Origin: Acidobacteria bacterium AB60
GTDB taxonomy: Bacteria; Acidobacteriota; Terriglobia; Terriglobales; Acidobacteriaceae
Length of the DNA: 64,000 bases
Assembly: GCA_008682415.1 (NCBI GenBank)
Contig: VANK01000005.1
Span: forward strand, 402,259-466,258
Reading direction: 5' to 3'
Both the position numbers and the translations under genes were made by a program. Under the pieces are notes generated by a model. The model was not told the origin of the DNA, did no database searches, and was given only the letters and a program-made list of their open reading frames with translations. Numbering within the stretch: position 1 is the stretch's first letter; every line of letters begins with the position of its first letter. Shown one piece after another: positions 44,035 to 53,232 of this stretch.

Positions 44035-45323
44035 TTAGTTACCGTGGTCAGTTGATGAGTGTTCCTGTCTTCCAACGGGCGGACGGCTTTCCTTGAGGAG
44101 ACCTTCAATCTCCCGAGAGAACTCAGCCTGCAAACTGATGTTGAAGCTGCCGCTTGCGGGTGCTGCAAATCCAGAATGGATTTTACGAATGCGGCCGTCT
44201 CTCCCAATGAAGAATGTGGCCGGCCATGTGTTGAGGTTGACCACCTGAGGCAGCCTCTGATGCAGATCGTCGGGCGTGCCGGCGATCAGAAACGGATACG
44301 GGATACCGTATTTCTTGATGAAAGCCCTGGCTCTGCGCAGATCCTGCAGTTGTTCGGGCTCTTCGAAATCCAGGGCCACGATCTCCAACCCCTTGCCGTG
44401 GTACTTGTTGTAAAGCTGCACCTGATAGGGCGCCTCGTCATGGCAGTTGGGGCACCAACTTCCAGTGATCACCGCGAGATAAGGCTTACCTCGGAATTCC
44501 GGATCATCGCTTGACACCACTCTGCCATCCACATCTGGGAACCGAAATGCGAACGGCTCGCCAGGATCGCGAGCGGTCGTGTTCTTGTAGAAATCCAAGG
44601 GTTCCGGGAGACCCTTCGCACGCGCCGTCTTCGGTCGCCAGGCGATCATCGGGCCGGCCGGTGCGAAGCCGCCGTGCAGCTCGACGCGTAAGGACCCATC
44701 GCTTTGGAGTGCCACTTCGGCGGCAAGGGGCCGTGTGCCATCGAAGTGGCTTAGCTCAAACTTGCCGTCGGTGTATCGCCCAACTAGAGCGCCGGTATCC
44801 CCATCGATGCGAAGGATTGACGCGGAGACATCGACTCCCCGCTGGTCCACAACCAGGCGCCATGCTTTCTCGCCTTTTGGGCTTTCATGCTCAATCTCCC
44901 AAGTTCCCCCAATGAAAGGCACCTTGCCGGCCGCGATGACCGGGGTGTCCACATGGCGTACAGCGGCGAGAGCATAGGTATTGATCCCGTGGCCGGGCCG
45001 AAGCGTCCATCAATAGTACCGACGAGCTTTTCCCCTGAATGCGTTGCAACAATGTGAACAGGAAACTGATCGAACTTGAGAACCAGTTCACCATGTTCCA
45101 GCGTCGCTGAAGTTGTGGTCTGCTTGAGTAACCCGTTATAGAGAATTCCTGTTAAGTCGGGCCCATTCTGAGCAACATCAAGGCGAAATCTGATCTCGGT
45201 CTGATTGATCGTGAATGTCGCGTCCCATCTCCCATCAAAGTCCTTCGCAGTCGATTGACTGGATAGTTGTGCAACACCGAGCGCTGCGGTAGTCAAGGCT
45301 AAGTAGAAGTGCAGGCGTCTCAT
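44035..45323 (-). pseudogene. Secreted protein with N-terminal beta domain and TlpA-like thioredoxin domain, frameshifted
   Basis: Start at 45323 with CAGGAG upstream and signal peptide (RRLHFYLALTTAALGVAQL). The first frame covers a beta-rich domain (FDGRWDATFTINQTEIRFRL). At about 44990-45000 (GGCCGGGCCG) the reading shifts: the continuation INTYALAAVRHVDTPVIAAG lies in another frame and leads into a redoxin/TlpA domain with the catalytic pair in ITGSWCPNCHDEAPY and a cis-Pro region LNTWPATFFIGRDG. Restoring one base gives one ~430-residue exported thiol-disulfide reductase. It would belong to the disulfide and sulfur economy of the periplasm. Confidence 0.8.
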
Positions 45324-45520
45324 TGTTTCTCCTGTAGTCACTGGGCCGATCATGACATGATGTGACCGATATTCACTTGACACCGTGCGGCTGTAGTGCC
45401 CGGCATTTTCCGACACTCTTGTGAGGCTTAAGCATCTCAAGGGCAAGTTGTAGAACGACAAAGGGAGGCCACCGGCGCATTCAGGTCCGAAGCGCCGGTG
45501 GCCTTCCCCGACTCCACAAG

Positions 45521-48500
45521 CTAGAAGAGCAACTTGAGAGCAACCTGATTTTGCCGCGGATTGCCATTTACCGAGGAGATGGTACCTAATGTGGTGGGAG
45601 ATTGCACGTCCAATGCCGGCGCACCGTAATGCGGCGTATTGGTGATGTTGAACGACTCGAGGCGCAATTGGGCCCGAAGGCGCTCAGTGAAGCCGAAGGT
45701 CTTGTGTACCGCGAAATCCAGGTTGAATAAGCCTGGAGAGGTGATGATGTTCCGAGGCGCATTTCCGTAAGTTCCGGACGGTTGCACCTCCACAGCGCAA
45801 GGATTGAACCATTGTGCAGCACTGTGAGTCTTACCTCCTAGCGCTGCGCAATTCGCATTTCCGCTAACCGTACCTGCCTGGTACACCTTCCCAACAAGAT
45901 TTGGCCTATCAGCGGTGCCACCACTGTTCGATGGGTTCTTTGATTCCGTCAGGTTGAGCGGCGTTCCTGAACTGAGTGTGAGGATGGGACTAACGGCCCA
46001 ACCTCCCAAGGCGCCGTCAAGCCAGCGATTCCACTCGCTGCCGAACTGACTCCCTCGGCCGAAAGGCAGGTTGTAGACTCCGCTTCCCACAAAGTGGTGG
46101 CGCATGTCAGTCGATGTAACGGCGCGCTCAGCTTCAATATTGTCAGGATTTTGGAACTGCTGCGTGTCGCCAATGCCAATGTTCTTCGAGTAAGCGTAAG
46201 CCGCTAGAAACGTCATCCCTTTCGAATACCGCTTCTCGGCTTTTACTTGCAGTCCGTTGTAGTGACTCCATCCCTCTTTCCAGACGCGACTCACGGTCCC
46301 CAGATAGATTGTGGGCGAGCCGGCTACCCCTGGTATCGTCGTCGATTTATAGCGTCGGTTCGCGTTGATGCCGCCTGCGGGAAGAGTTGCGGTCGGCGTC
46401 GCAGGCGCGGGGTTGCCGTCCACCTGCCACCAGTTGTGATCAAACTTGTTCGCAAAATAGCCGGCCTCGGCAACGATACCGAAGGGCAAAGCGTGCTGTA
46501 CATTGACGTTCCATTGCTGATCGATCGGAATGGCGGAGTGCCGGTCGAACGACACAAGTGTGACATTCTTCTTGCCATTGGCGTTGGTTAGCGACAGTGC
46601 ATCCGAGGCAAAGCCTTGCTGAAGATACTGACTCGGCTTTAGGGGACTTGGACTTGTAATCAGACGAAGCTTGTTGACGGGAGGATTGTTCTCCATCGAC
46701 TGCATGCCCCCGACGGTTATGGCGTTTGCATAGAAGATTCCGTAGCCGCCCCGAATCACCGTTTTGCTGCCCTCCGGGCTGTAGGCAAACCCGAATCGCG
46801 GCGCGATGCTGGTGTAGCTCACATTTTGTAAGGCGCGATCCGCACGGCTGTTGCCGAATTCATTAGCGTAGACAAGCCGCGGGTTGCTCGGGTCTGTGTC
46901 TTCGTCAAAGTTGGCAATCTTGTTGTATTTGTCGACCGCTGGTGGGCTGAGTTCGTACCGGATACCCAGGTTGAGGGTGAGCGAACGGGTAGCCTTCCAG
47001 TCGTCCTGCGTATAGAAATGGCTGTAAGGAGAACGGAAGTTCAAGATCGAAGGACTCGAGAGCTGCTCTTTCGACACTGCGCCTAACAGGAAGTCCGCGA
47101 AACGTTGGTCATTGGTCGGAGTTGCAGTCGGTGTTTTCGCAGTGTATTGCCCATTGAAGGAAAAGATGCCGCTCGTGAGTTGTGAGCTATTGAAGTTGGT
47201 CTGGAGCCAATACTCTTGCCAGCCGAACTTCAAAGTGTGCGCACCCTTTATCCAGGTCAAGCTGGCGAGCGCCTCCCGGTCTTGACTGTCATCCGCGTTC
47301 GGTACGTTGCTCACGCCGATGGTCGCGAAATTCGCCACCAGGATCTCAGAAAAGCCAGGAGCAGAAGTCGCGACTCCTGGAATGCCGATCCCTGTCAGCG
47401 ATTGCTTTGGGAAAGCCTCCGTCCAATGAATTCGATTCCAGCCCACCCGAGCCGAAGCGACCAGATGCGACGAAATCGCATCGTCGAAACCTACCACGAA
47501 TCCCTGACTATCGTCCGACTGTGCGCCGCTGCCGGCATAGTACTGCCCGTTCAGTGGCGGTAGAGAACTCGATAGCGCATTGCGCACCTGCTGGGAGCTG
47601 TAGCGAGCGAACAGGCTGCGGCCAGCGCTCAGAGCCTGATCGAATCGGACATCCCAGCGGTAATTGTTTTGGTTCCCGGTCTGGTTGAAGAAGTAGTTCT
47701 TCGATGCAAGCGCGCCAGTGCCGGCAAAGTTGGGGGCCGGAAAGTATGGGAGCAGGGCTTTCGCAATAGGATCAATACTCGAGCTGATCTGGTTTCCGGC
47801 GAACTGTGTCCTTGAGGTTCCGTTGTAGGTGGACGGATCATAAATTGGTGTTGTGAATTGTCCGCTTTTCTGCGCATCGGTGGGTACCAAGCTGTAGACG
47901 GTGCTCTGCGTACGCAGTCGAAAGAACTCTACATCTCCGAACAGGAAGGAATGATCCCTTCGGACCGGACCGCCCAGGGTTCCCCCGAAATCGTTGTACT
48001 TGAACGGAAGTTTGGTGGCGGAAAAGTCAGGGAGGGCGTCTGCATAGTCGTTGCGCAGAAACTCGAAGGCGCTGCCATGAATGTCATTCGTTCCGGACTT
48101 GGTGTCCACGCTCACAACACCGGAAGCGGAACGGCCGAATTCGGAAGAGTAACTGGTGGTCAAGACCTTGAATTCGCTGATTGCGTCGATGGACGGTTTG
48201 ATGATCTCTTTCTGGCCTGAATGGGCTGTCAGGATCTCCTGATTGTTGTTATCGATGCCATCCAGAAGAAATGCGGCTTGCGTGCCCGCCAAACCGCCGA
48301 TGCCTATTCCGCCGCCGTTTCCGGTGCTCGATGGCACCGCGGGCGTGGTGCCAGGCGAAAGGGCCGCGAGCTGCAAATAGTCCCTCCCAGCCGTTCCGCC
48401 ATTCAGCGGAAGTTCCTCGATGTCCTGATTTGTTATTACCGTGCCCACAGAGGAGTCTGATTTCTGCAACAGCTCCTCTGTGCTGGCCTGCACCTGCACT

Positions 48501-48844
48501 GTATCGACAACCTTACCCACTTCCAGCACGGCATTTATCTGGTGAACCGCTCCGATGTCGAGAACAACACCAGCCTCATTGAACTGCTTGAATCCGTCCC
48601 GTTGGATGTCGACTGTGTACTCTCCAATCTTCAGCGGAGGCGTCCGGTATTGCCCGGTCTTGTTCGTTTCAGTCTCAGTTGTTACTCCTGTTCCGCGATT
48701 GGTGACGACGACCTTAGCCCCCTCAATGAGACTCCCTGATGCGTCCGTCACAGTGCCGGTGAGAATTGCGTCTGTCGCCACCTGGGACTGCACCGGTATT
48801 GAAAGTCCAACAACTATCATCAAGAAAAGCAATTTCTTAGACAC
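45521..48844 (-). CDS. TonB-dependent receptor, Oar-type with carboxypeptidase-regulatory-like domain
   Basis: Start GTG 48844, set by AGGAGG five bases upstream; 1107 residues. Signal peptide (KKLLFLMIVVGLSIPV), then a CarboxypepD-reg-like domain (LTGTVTDASGSLIEGAKVVV, GQYRTPPLKIGEYTV), a plug (LPLNGGTAGRDYLQLAALSPG, FLLDGIDNNNQ, EFGRSASGVVSVDTKSGTN) and a ~850-residue barrel ending in FNPRQNQVALKLLF with terminal Phe. No TonB box is obvious, as usual for Oar-like receptors. It takes up an unknown large or scarce substrate across the outer membrane. Last gene of the minus-strand operon that begins behind leader 3. Confidence 0.93.
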   Translation of the reverse strand: MSKKLLFLMIVVGLSIPVQSQVATDAILTGTVTDASGSLIEGAKVVVTNRGTGVTTETETNKTGQYRTPPLKIGEYTVDIQRDGFKQFNEAGVVLDIGAVHQINAVLEVGKVVDTVQVQASTEELLQKSDSSVGTVITNQDIEELPLNGGTAGRDYLQLAALSPGTTPAVPSSTGNGGGIGIGGLAGTQAAFLLDGIDNNNQEILTAHSGQKEIIKPSIDAISEFKVLTTSYSSEFGRSASGVVSVDTKSGTNDIHGSAFEFLRNDYADALPDFSATKLPFKYNDFGGTLGGPVRRDHSFLFGDVEFFRLRTQSTVYSLVPTDAQKSGQFTTPIYDPSTYNGTSRTQFAGNQISSSIDPIAKALLPYFPAPNFAGTGALASKNYFFNQTGNQNNYRWDVRFDQALSAGRSLFARYSSQQVRNALSSSLPPLNGQYYAGSGAQSDDSQGFVVGFDDAISSHLVASARVGWNRIHWTEAFPKQSLTGIGIPGVATSAPGFSEILVANFATIGVSNVPNADDSQDREALASLTWIKGAHTLKFGWQEYWLQTNFNSSQLTSGIFSFNGQYTAKTPTATPTNDQRFADFLLGAVSKEQLSSPSILNFRSPYSHFYTQDDWKATRSLTLNLGIRYELSPPAVDKYNKIANFDEDTDPSNPRLVYANEFGNSRADRALQNVSYTSIAPRFGFAYSPEGSKTVIRGGYGIFYANAITVGGMQSMENNPPVNKLRLITSPSPLKPSQYLQQGFASDALSLTNANGKKNVTLVSFDRHSAIPIDQQWNVNVQHALPFGIVAEAGYFANKFDHNWWQVDGNPAPATPTATLPAGGINANRRYKSTTIPGVAGSPTIYLGTVSRVWKEGWSHYNGLQVKAEKRYSKGMTFLAAYAYSKNIGIGDTQQFQNPDNIEAERAVTSTDMRHHFVGSGVYNLPFGRGSQFGSEWNRWLDGALGGWAVSPILTLSSGTPLNLTESKNPSNSGGTADRPNLVGKVYQAGTVSGNANCAALGGKTHSAAQWFNPCAVEVQPSGTYGNAPRNIITSPGLFNLDFAVHKTFGFTERLRAQLRLESFNITNTPHYGAPALDVQSPTTLGTISSVNGNPRQNQVALKLLF

Positions 48845-49064
48845 TTCGACCTCCTGAGCACGGGCCAGCCGTCTCAATGCGAATCTTTGGCTTGAATTGA
48901 TTCCCGAGAGGGGGATCAGGACAACGCTTCGGCCTGCATCTCCGGGAGTGTCTTGCTGAGGGCAGGACAACAACAACCCGGCAAGCAACAGCGTGCCAGT
49001 GGGCCGAGAAGTGATCGTAGGTTGATCATAACGGTGCTCAGGAAAGCTGTGATCCTCGAAGGAG

Positions 49065-49682
49065 TCATCGCTTCGAAGATGCGGTTGCAAAGTTGCCCGA
49101 TCCGATGCGGGATCGGGGCTGCGGAGTGAGCACATCTTCAATCGAGTTGGGACATGGCTTGACTGTGCAGGTCGATTCGTTGATCGGCGTGGTATTCGTG
49201 TAATTGCGGGAGAAGTTCGCGTCAGTTGGGACGGTATAGAAAATCACACTCTGACCCAGCGCGTATTCATCGGTCGTTGGGATGACGCGCGCAGGATCTG
49301 CGCTAAGCCAGTGGGTGATGTAATTCTTCGTGTTAATGGCACGATACGCGGCAACATCACTGAAGCGGATATCCGTTCCCGTCATGTCCTCCCCTTCCCG
49401 CTCCATCCCGTGATCTTGTTCGGCATGGTCGTAAAGCGGATGTGAGGTTCCCACCAGCACCAGCTTGATGTCCGGCGATCTTTTAAGCAGGTCGGCGGCT
49501 TCTTGCAGGCACGCCAACGCCGAGTCCTCCACCCGGGCCGGACGCTTCGCATCCCGGCTGAAACTAATCGCGCAAACCTTTGTCACACCGGGTGCGAGCG
49601 GCAATCTCTGCCCAGACACGGTCGGAACAATGCACAGGGCGATCGATGCGATTGAGAAGTAGATGGGACTTGAAACCTTCAT
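49065..49682 (-). CDS. Secreted OmpA-like domain protein
   Basis: ATG 49682 chosen for its GGAGGA site and signal peptide (KVSSPIYFSIASIALCIVPT); 205 residues. The mature part begins VCAISFSRDAKRPARVEDSA and continues with LLKRSPDIKLVLVGTSH and AYRAINTKNYITHWLSAD, a beta-alpha OmpA-type peptidoglycan-binding pattern followed by a Pro-rich tail. Acidobacterial members often stand next to Oar-type receptors. A link between receptor and cell wall is the probable role. Confidence 0.72.
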   Translation of the reverse strand: MKVSSPIYFSIASIALCIVPTVSGQRLPLAPGVTKVCAISFSRDAKRPARVEDSALACLQEAADLLKRSPDIKLVLVGTSHPLYDHAEQDHGMEREGEDMTGTDIRFSDVAAYRAINTKNYITHWLSADPARVIPTTDEYALGQSVIFYTVPTDANFSRNYTNTTPINESTCTVKPCPNSIEDVLTPQPRSRIGSGNFATASSKR

Positions 49683-49726
49683 ATGCTTCCTCCGCTCCCT
49701 TAAGGGCATGCCGCTGGATGTCGAAT

Positions 49727-50863
49727 TCAGTTCTTGTCATTTGCTGGAGGGTTTGGCGGCAATCCCGGGATGTCGTTACCTCCAGGAATGAGTCCTTCCT
49801 GGCATGCTTCTTCCCAGTTTTCGTATTTCGCCTGAGACTCCGCGGTTTGAGGACCGGTCGGAACTCCTCCGTCTCCGCCAAAGAATCCCCGATGTTCACT
49901 GAACCCGAAAGTCCACGGACGGGTATAGACCGATGGGTCATCGAAGACAGCTTCATATTGAAAATGATTGGCGTCGGTGAATTTGAACCGCTCCGTGTAA
50001 TTAACACGGTCACTTGAGAAGTCTCCAGCACGGCTGAGACGCCCTTTGGCGTTGTTGTTCGTGGTGTCTACCACTAAGGTCGTCCCCTCCCAATGCCCGC
50101 GCGAATCGCCGAACCAGAGCTTGAGGTCGTCACCAATGTGGGGGCGATTATCCAGATAGATGATGCGATATTGCTCCGCGCCTTCGAAGAGCATCACGAC
50201 ATATCCTGGGAACTGCTCAATCTGGACGTCATGCCAGGTAAATTGCCGTACGGGTCCTAGAGGCCAGCAACGCTGTTGCGGATCAATATCTCCGTAGCGC
50301 GCCGGAGTGTAGTAGTGCGCGAAGAGATCCTGTTGGTGTGCCAAGGCCTCAGGTTTATAAGGAATGTCATGGTTTGGCGTATCGATGATCCGACTCGGCG
50401 CGTTCCGCGAACGCCGGCGCCTGACCGCCGGCTGACTGGTACTGTTCTGAACCGGAGATGACTGCTCCAGGGTCGCATTGACGATCGAAGGCGGATTGCC
50501 GTCGCCGCGCTGGCCTGGCGTGCGGCCCTTGGCATCGGGGTCAGGTGGACCACCAGCGTTCGCCGTTCCGGGTGCGGGCCGCGGGCCGGGCGGAGGCACG
50601 CAATTGACATCACCATTCGTCGGATTTGTGAGGCACCCCATGCCGTAGTAATCAGTAGTCCAAACGCCCTGGATATCAGGTTGCCCATCGCTCAATCGCT
50701 TTGGCTCCCAAGAGGAGGAAGCAGTTTGAGCGGTCTGACCGGTCGTACCCTGTGCGCGCGCGAGCATCCCACCCGCCAAAAGGCCAAGGATCAGTACCCT
50801 GGTGCCAAATTGAATCCAACGATCTACCACTGTTCTTTCTCCTCCTCCGGGTGACTCGGTCAT
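49727..50863 (-). CDS. Secreted protein of unknown function, paralogue of the upstream gene
   Basis: 378 residues, start overlapping the previous stop as ATGA. N-terminal export signal (FGTRVLILGLLAGGMLA). A Pro-rich central stretch (about residues 90-150) is inserted. Shared block with the upstream gene: RLSDGQPDIQGVWTTDYYG, YRIIYLDNRPH, LKLWFGDSRGHWEGTTLVVDTT, YTERFKFTDANHFQYE and DPSVYTRPWTFGF. This family is abundant in Acidobacteria, together with DUF6152 genes and TonB receptors, and has no known reaction. Probably periplasmic or surface-attached. Confidence 0.78.
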   Translation of the reverse strand: MTESPGGGERTVVDRWIQFGTRVLILGLLAGGMLARAQGTTGQTAQTASSSWEPKRLSDGQPDIQGVWTTDYYGMGCLTNPTNGDVNCVPPPGPRPAPGTANAGGPPDPDAKGRTPGQRGDGNPPSIVNATLEQSSPVQNSTSQPAVRRRRSRNAPSRIIDTPNHDIPYKPEALAHQQDLFAHYYTPARYGDIDPQQRCWPLGPVRQFTWHDVQIEQFPGYVVMLFEGAEQYRIIYLDNRPHIGDDLKLWFGDSRGHWEGTTLVVDTTNNNAKGRLSRAGDFSSDRVNYTERFKFTDANHFQYEAVFDDPSVYTRPWTFGFSEHRGFFGGDGGVPTGPQTAESQAKYENWEEACQEGLIPGGNDIPGLPPNPPANDKN

Positions 50864-51621
50864 GGGTAGTACTTATCCAAATCGAACGCGTAGCACACGT
50901 AATCCAAGAGTTGGAAGTTCTTCTCTTTGTGCCTGTATAGAAGCAGGTCGATGTGCCACGGCTTTTGAAAGACTTTGGGATCTTCGATCTCGACGCGATA
51001 ATCCAGGTGATCAGCGTCAAGTAAGCTATAGCGCTCGATGACGTGCAAGGCGTCACTGTGATAATCGCCCGCATGATCAAACCATGTTGAATCGTTGAAG
51101 TCCACCGAGTCGACGACCAGCGTGTCGCCTTCCCACTTGGCACGCGAGTCGCCCAGCCACCAGTTGATGTGGCCCTGCGGATGATCGGTTCCGTTGGTGT
51201 ATAGGAATCGATGCGCTTCAGCGTATTCATAGAGAACCGTTAGCTTGTCGCCGTTCGGCTTCTGAAAAATCTGAAATGGAAGGTTTCGCGCGTACGTGAT
51301 ACGTGGAACGCCAGGCAGATTGCACTTGGCGGTCTCGGGATCGTCGCTCGCCCGCTTTGCGTAGTTCTCCTCACGCTGCTTCAGCGCCGAGGGCAGATAC
51401 GGAATCTCATGTTCTTCAACGACGCTCTGCGCAGCTGGAGCATTCCGATCTGCGAGATGATCCTGCAGGTTGACATCTGCACCGCCTATGCTCTGCCAAA
51501 TGCCGTTGAAGTCTGGCCTGCCATCTGTGAGGCGAGGAATCGACGACGGCGCCTGCGAATGCGCTGTCGCACCGTAGCAGCAGAGCCCGACGAGCAGAAT
51601 AAGTATCTTAGGCTTCTTCAT
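50860..51621 (-). CDS. Secreted protein of unknown function
   Basis: 253 residues with a signal peptide (KKPKILILLVGLCCYGATA). Conserved block RLTDGRPDFNGIWQSIGG, HRFLYTNGTDHP, INWWLGDSRAKWEGDTLVVDSV, VIERYSLLDADHLDYRVEIED and DPKVFQKPWHIDLLL, shared with the downstream paralogue. The repeated GxWxGDTLVVD pattern suggests a beta-rich extracellular domain. Part of a tightly packed operon; the next gene starts within its stop codon. Confidence 0.78.
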   Translation of the reverse strand: MKKPKILILLVGLCCYGATAHSQAPSSIPRLTDGRPDFNGIWQSIGGADVNLQDHLADRNAPAAQSVVEEHEIPYLPSALKQREENYAKRASDDPETAKCNLPGVPRITYARNLPFQIFQKPNGDKLTVLYEYAEAHRFLYTNGTDHPQGHINWWLGDSRAKWEGDTLVVDSVDFNDSTWFDHAGDYHSDALHVIERYSLLDADHLDYRVEIEDPKVFQKPWHIDLLLYRHKEKNFQLLDYVCYAFDLDKYYP

Positions 51622-51639
51622 CTGGTCTAGGCCTTCCCC

Positions 51640-52062
51640 TCAATTCTGCTCAGCGCCAGGATCGCCAGGCGCACCCGTTCCGACAGAACCGGTAAAGAGA
51701 CTGCGGCCGTCTGGCAACTTCACAGAAGTCCCGTTGATGATCTTCTTGCCATTCTTGGCCAGGTAGCCGTTGACGGTTAACTCGATTCCGAGCGGAAAAT
51801 CAGTCTCGCGCAGGCCGCGTCGCAGAAGCGCATTTGGGCTTCCGAACTCAACCGCCCAACTGGTGACCGATTTATCCGCGTTGACAACGTCCACATAGAT
51901 CCATCCGTGAGGATTGACCCACGACAGTTTAGTCAATTTTCCGCGCAGCGTGACTGGTTTGCTCGCGTCGTATTCCGCCGCGAAAGAGTGGTGAGCAAAC
52001 ACGGGCGTGGCTCCAGCAGCTAGTCCCCCGGCGAGAATGGTTGCAAGCACAAGCTTCTTCAT
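51640..52062 (-). CDS. DUF6152 family secreted protein
   Basis: ATG 52062 with GGAGG eight bases upstream; 140 residues. Signal peptide (KKLVLATILAGGLAAGATPV) then the family start AHHSFAAEYDASKPVTLRG, WVNPHGWIYVDVVN, VEFGSPNALLRRGL and a C-terminal DGRSLFTG. A small all-beta, OB-like periplasmic domain with a histidine pair at the mature N-terminus, possibly a metal site. Typical neighbour of the secreted protein family next to it. Function unknown. Confidence 0.85.
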   Translation of the reverse strand: MKKLVLATILAGGLAAGATPVFAHHSFAAEYDASKPVTLRGKLTKLSWVNPHGWIYVDVVNADKSVTSWAVEFGSPNALLRRGLRETDFPLGIELTVNGYLAKNGKKIINGTSVKLPDGRSLFTGSVGTGAPGDPGAEQN

Positions 52063-52134
52063 CAAGACGGTCCTCCAGGTTATGAAATTGCGAGTTAGCA
52101 ACTTATTGCATTTGCGTCGGCATTCTGCCGAGGA

Positions 52135-52653
52135 CTACACATATCCAATCGCGCGGCCTGCAATGCCAATGCTCAACCAGAGAATCAGAGAGATGGTGGC
52201 GGCCGCTTTCCACCGAAATGGCAGACTCTCCCTTGCTTGTCTATTCCGCGCAGCCGCGATCTGAAGCACAAAGTGGAAGAACAGCGCGATCACAAAGAGA
52301 ATCATCTTGAAACGGAACGCCGGGTTGAAGTAATAACGCACCGGCCCGTTTGCCACCATCAGAAACCCTGTGAGCAGCATGACCCCAATACTCGAAACGG
52401 CGAGTGGCAATAGCTCTTTAGCCACTTTCGAGGCCGATTGACCCCGGAGTCCGAATCCGAGAAAGCGCAAATCAACCAAAAGCACTGCCCCTCCGAAGAC
52501 AGCTAATGCGAGCAGATGTCCGATCTCAACGATCGCGAATGCCCAAGTGGAGTCACGCATCGCAATTCCAAGCGCTGAATGCGCGAGCCAATGGCAGAGA
52601 TTGAGTAACGACATCCGTGTTGTACCCCCAACGAAACTGAACCGCTGCTCCAA
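52135..52653 (-). CDS. DUF6644-type membrane protein
   Basis: 172 residues from TTG 52653; an ATG at 52614 gives 159 and a cleaner start. Four helices: TWAFAIVEIGHLLALAVFGGA, LPLAVSSIGVMLLTGFLMV, FKMILFVIALFFHFVLQIAA and ATISLILWLSIGIAGR. The motif WAFAIVEIGHLLAL has a His inside a helix as in four-helix cytochrome-like membrane proteins. It directly follows a paralogous gene. No function known. Confidence 0.78.
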   Translation of the reverse strand: MEQRFSFVGGTTRMSLLNLCHWLAHSALGIAMRDSTWAFAIVEIGHLLALAVFGGAVLLVDLRFLGFGLRGQSASKVAKELLPLAVSSIGVMLLTGFLMVANGPVRYYFNPAFRFKMILFVIALFFHFVLQIAAARNRQARESLPFRWKAAATISLILWLSIGIAGRAIGYV

Positions 52654-53154
52654 CTAAGGCTTTTCGAGGTAGGCGATCATACGCCCCGAGATGATGATTC
52701 CCGCCCACAGAACCAGGGAGAAGACCGCCGCCATCCGGGCACGGAAGGGAGTGGTCTTCGCTAAGTCCCACTCCTCGACCTTACGGAAGATAGATGTGTG
52801 GAAGATCAGCGGGTTGAGCGCAACGAGCGCAAGCAAGACAAGCTTGATGCGGAACGCCGGGTTGTAGTAATTGGTTGCTGCTTCAGAAATCGAGAGAAGC
52901 AGACCAGTAATGAACATCACTGCGAAGCCTGCCCACGTCCAGGGCAGTACCTGTCGGGCCACTCCCGAGACCGGCTCGGTCTTCATCAGAACTCCCAGTA
53001 ACCGCAAATCGAACACGGTAATGGTCCCAACAAGAACAGTTATGCTCAGAACGTGCGTGGATTCAATGATCGGAAAGACCCATACTGACTCACGGATCGA
53101 GGTCGATAGGTGCGTGTTGTACAGCCATTGGCAAAAGTGCAAGAAACTAGGCAT
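52654..53154 (-). CDS. DUF6644-type membrane protein
   Basis: ATG 53154 selected; 166 residues. Topology and motifs as in the next gene: VFPIIESTHVLSITVLVGTIT, DLRLLGVLM, AGFAVMFITGLLLSISEA, FRIKLVLLALVALNPLIF and FSLVLWAGIIISGRMIAYLE. The helix-embedded His of IIESTHVLS recurs. Tandem paralogues suggest a heterodimer. It lies 78 bp after the YeiH-type exporter gene on the same strand. Confidence 0.78.
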   Translation of the reverse strand: MPSFLHFCQWLYNTHLSTSIRESVWVFPIIESTHVLSITVLVGTITVFDLRLLGVLMKTEPVSGVARQVLPWTWAGFAVMFITGLLLSISEAATNYYNPAFRIKLVLLALVALNPLIFHTSIFRKVEEWDLAKTTPFRARMAAVFSLVLWAGIIISGRMIAYLEKP

Positions 53155-53232
53155 GGGTAGCATCCGGTGAACCAGGGAACTGCGCATCCATCTCAACTTG
53201 GCGAATCAAGGCGGCGTTTCCAGATTCCCGCC

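Noticed and set aside
43569..44096. Plus-strand frame of 175 codons across the encapsulin leader region
   Set aside because: Overlaps the leader, hairpin and rhodanese start on the other strand and has no recognisable features.
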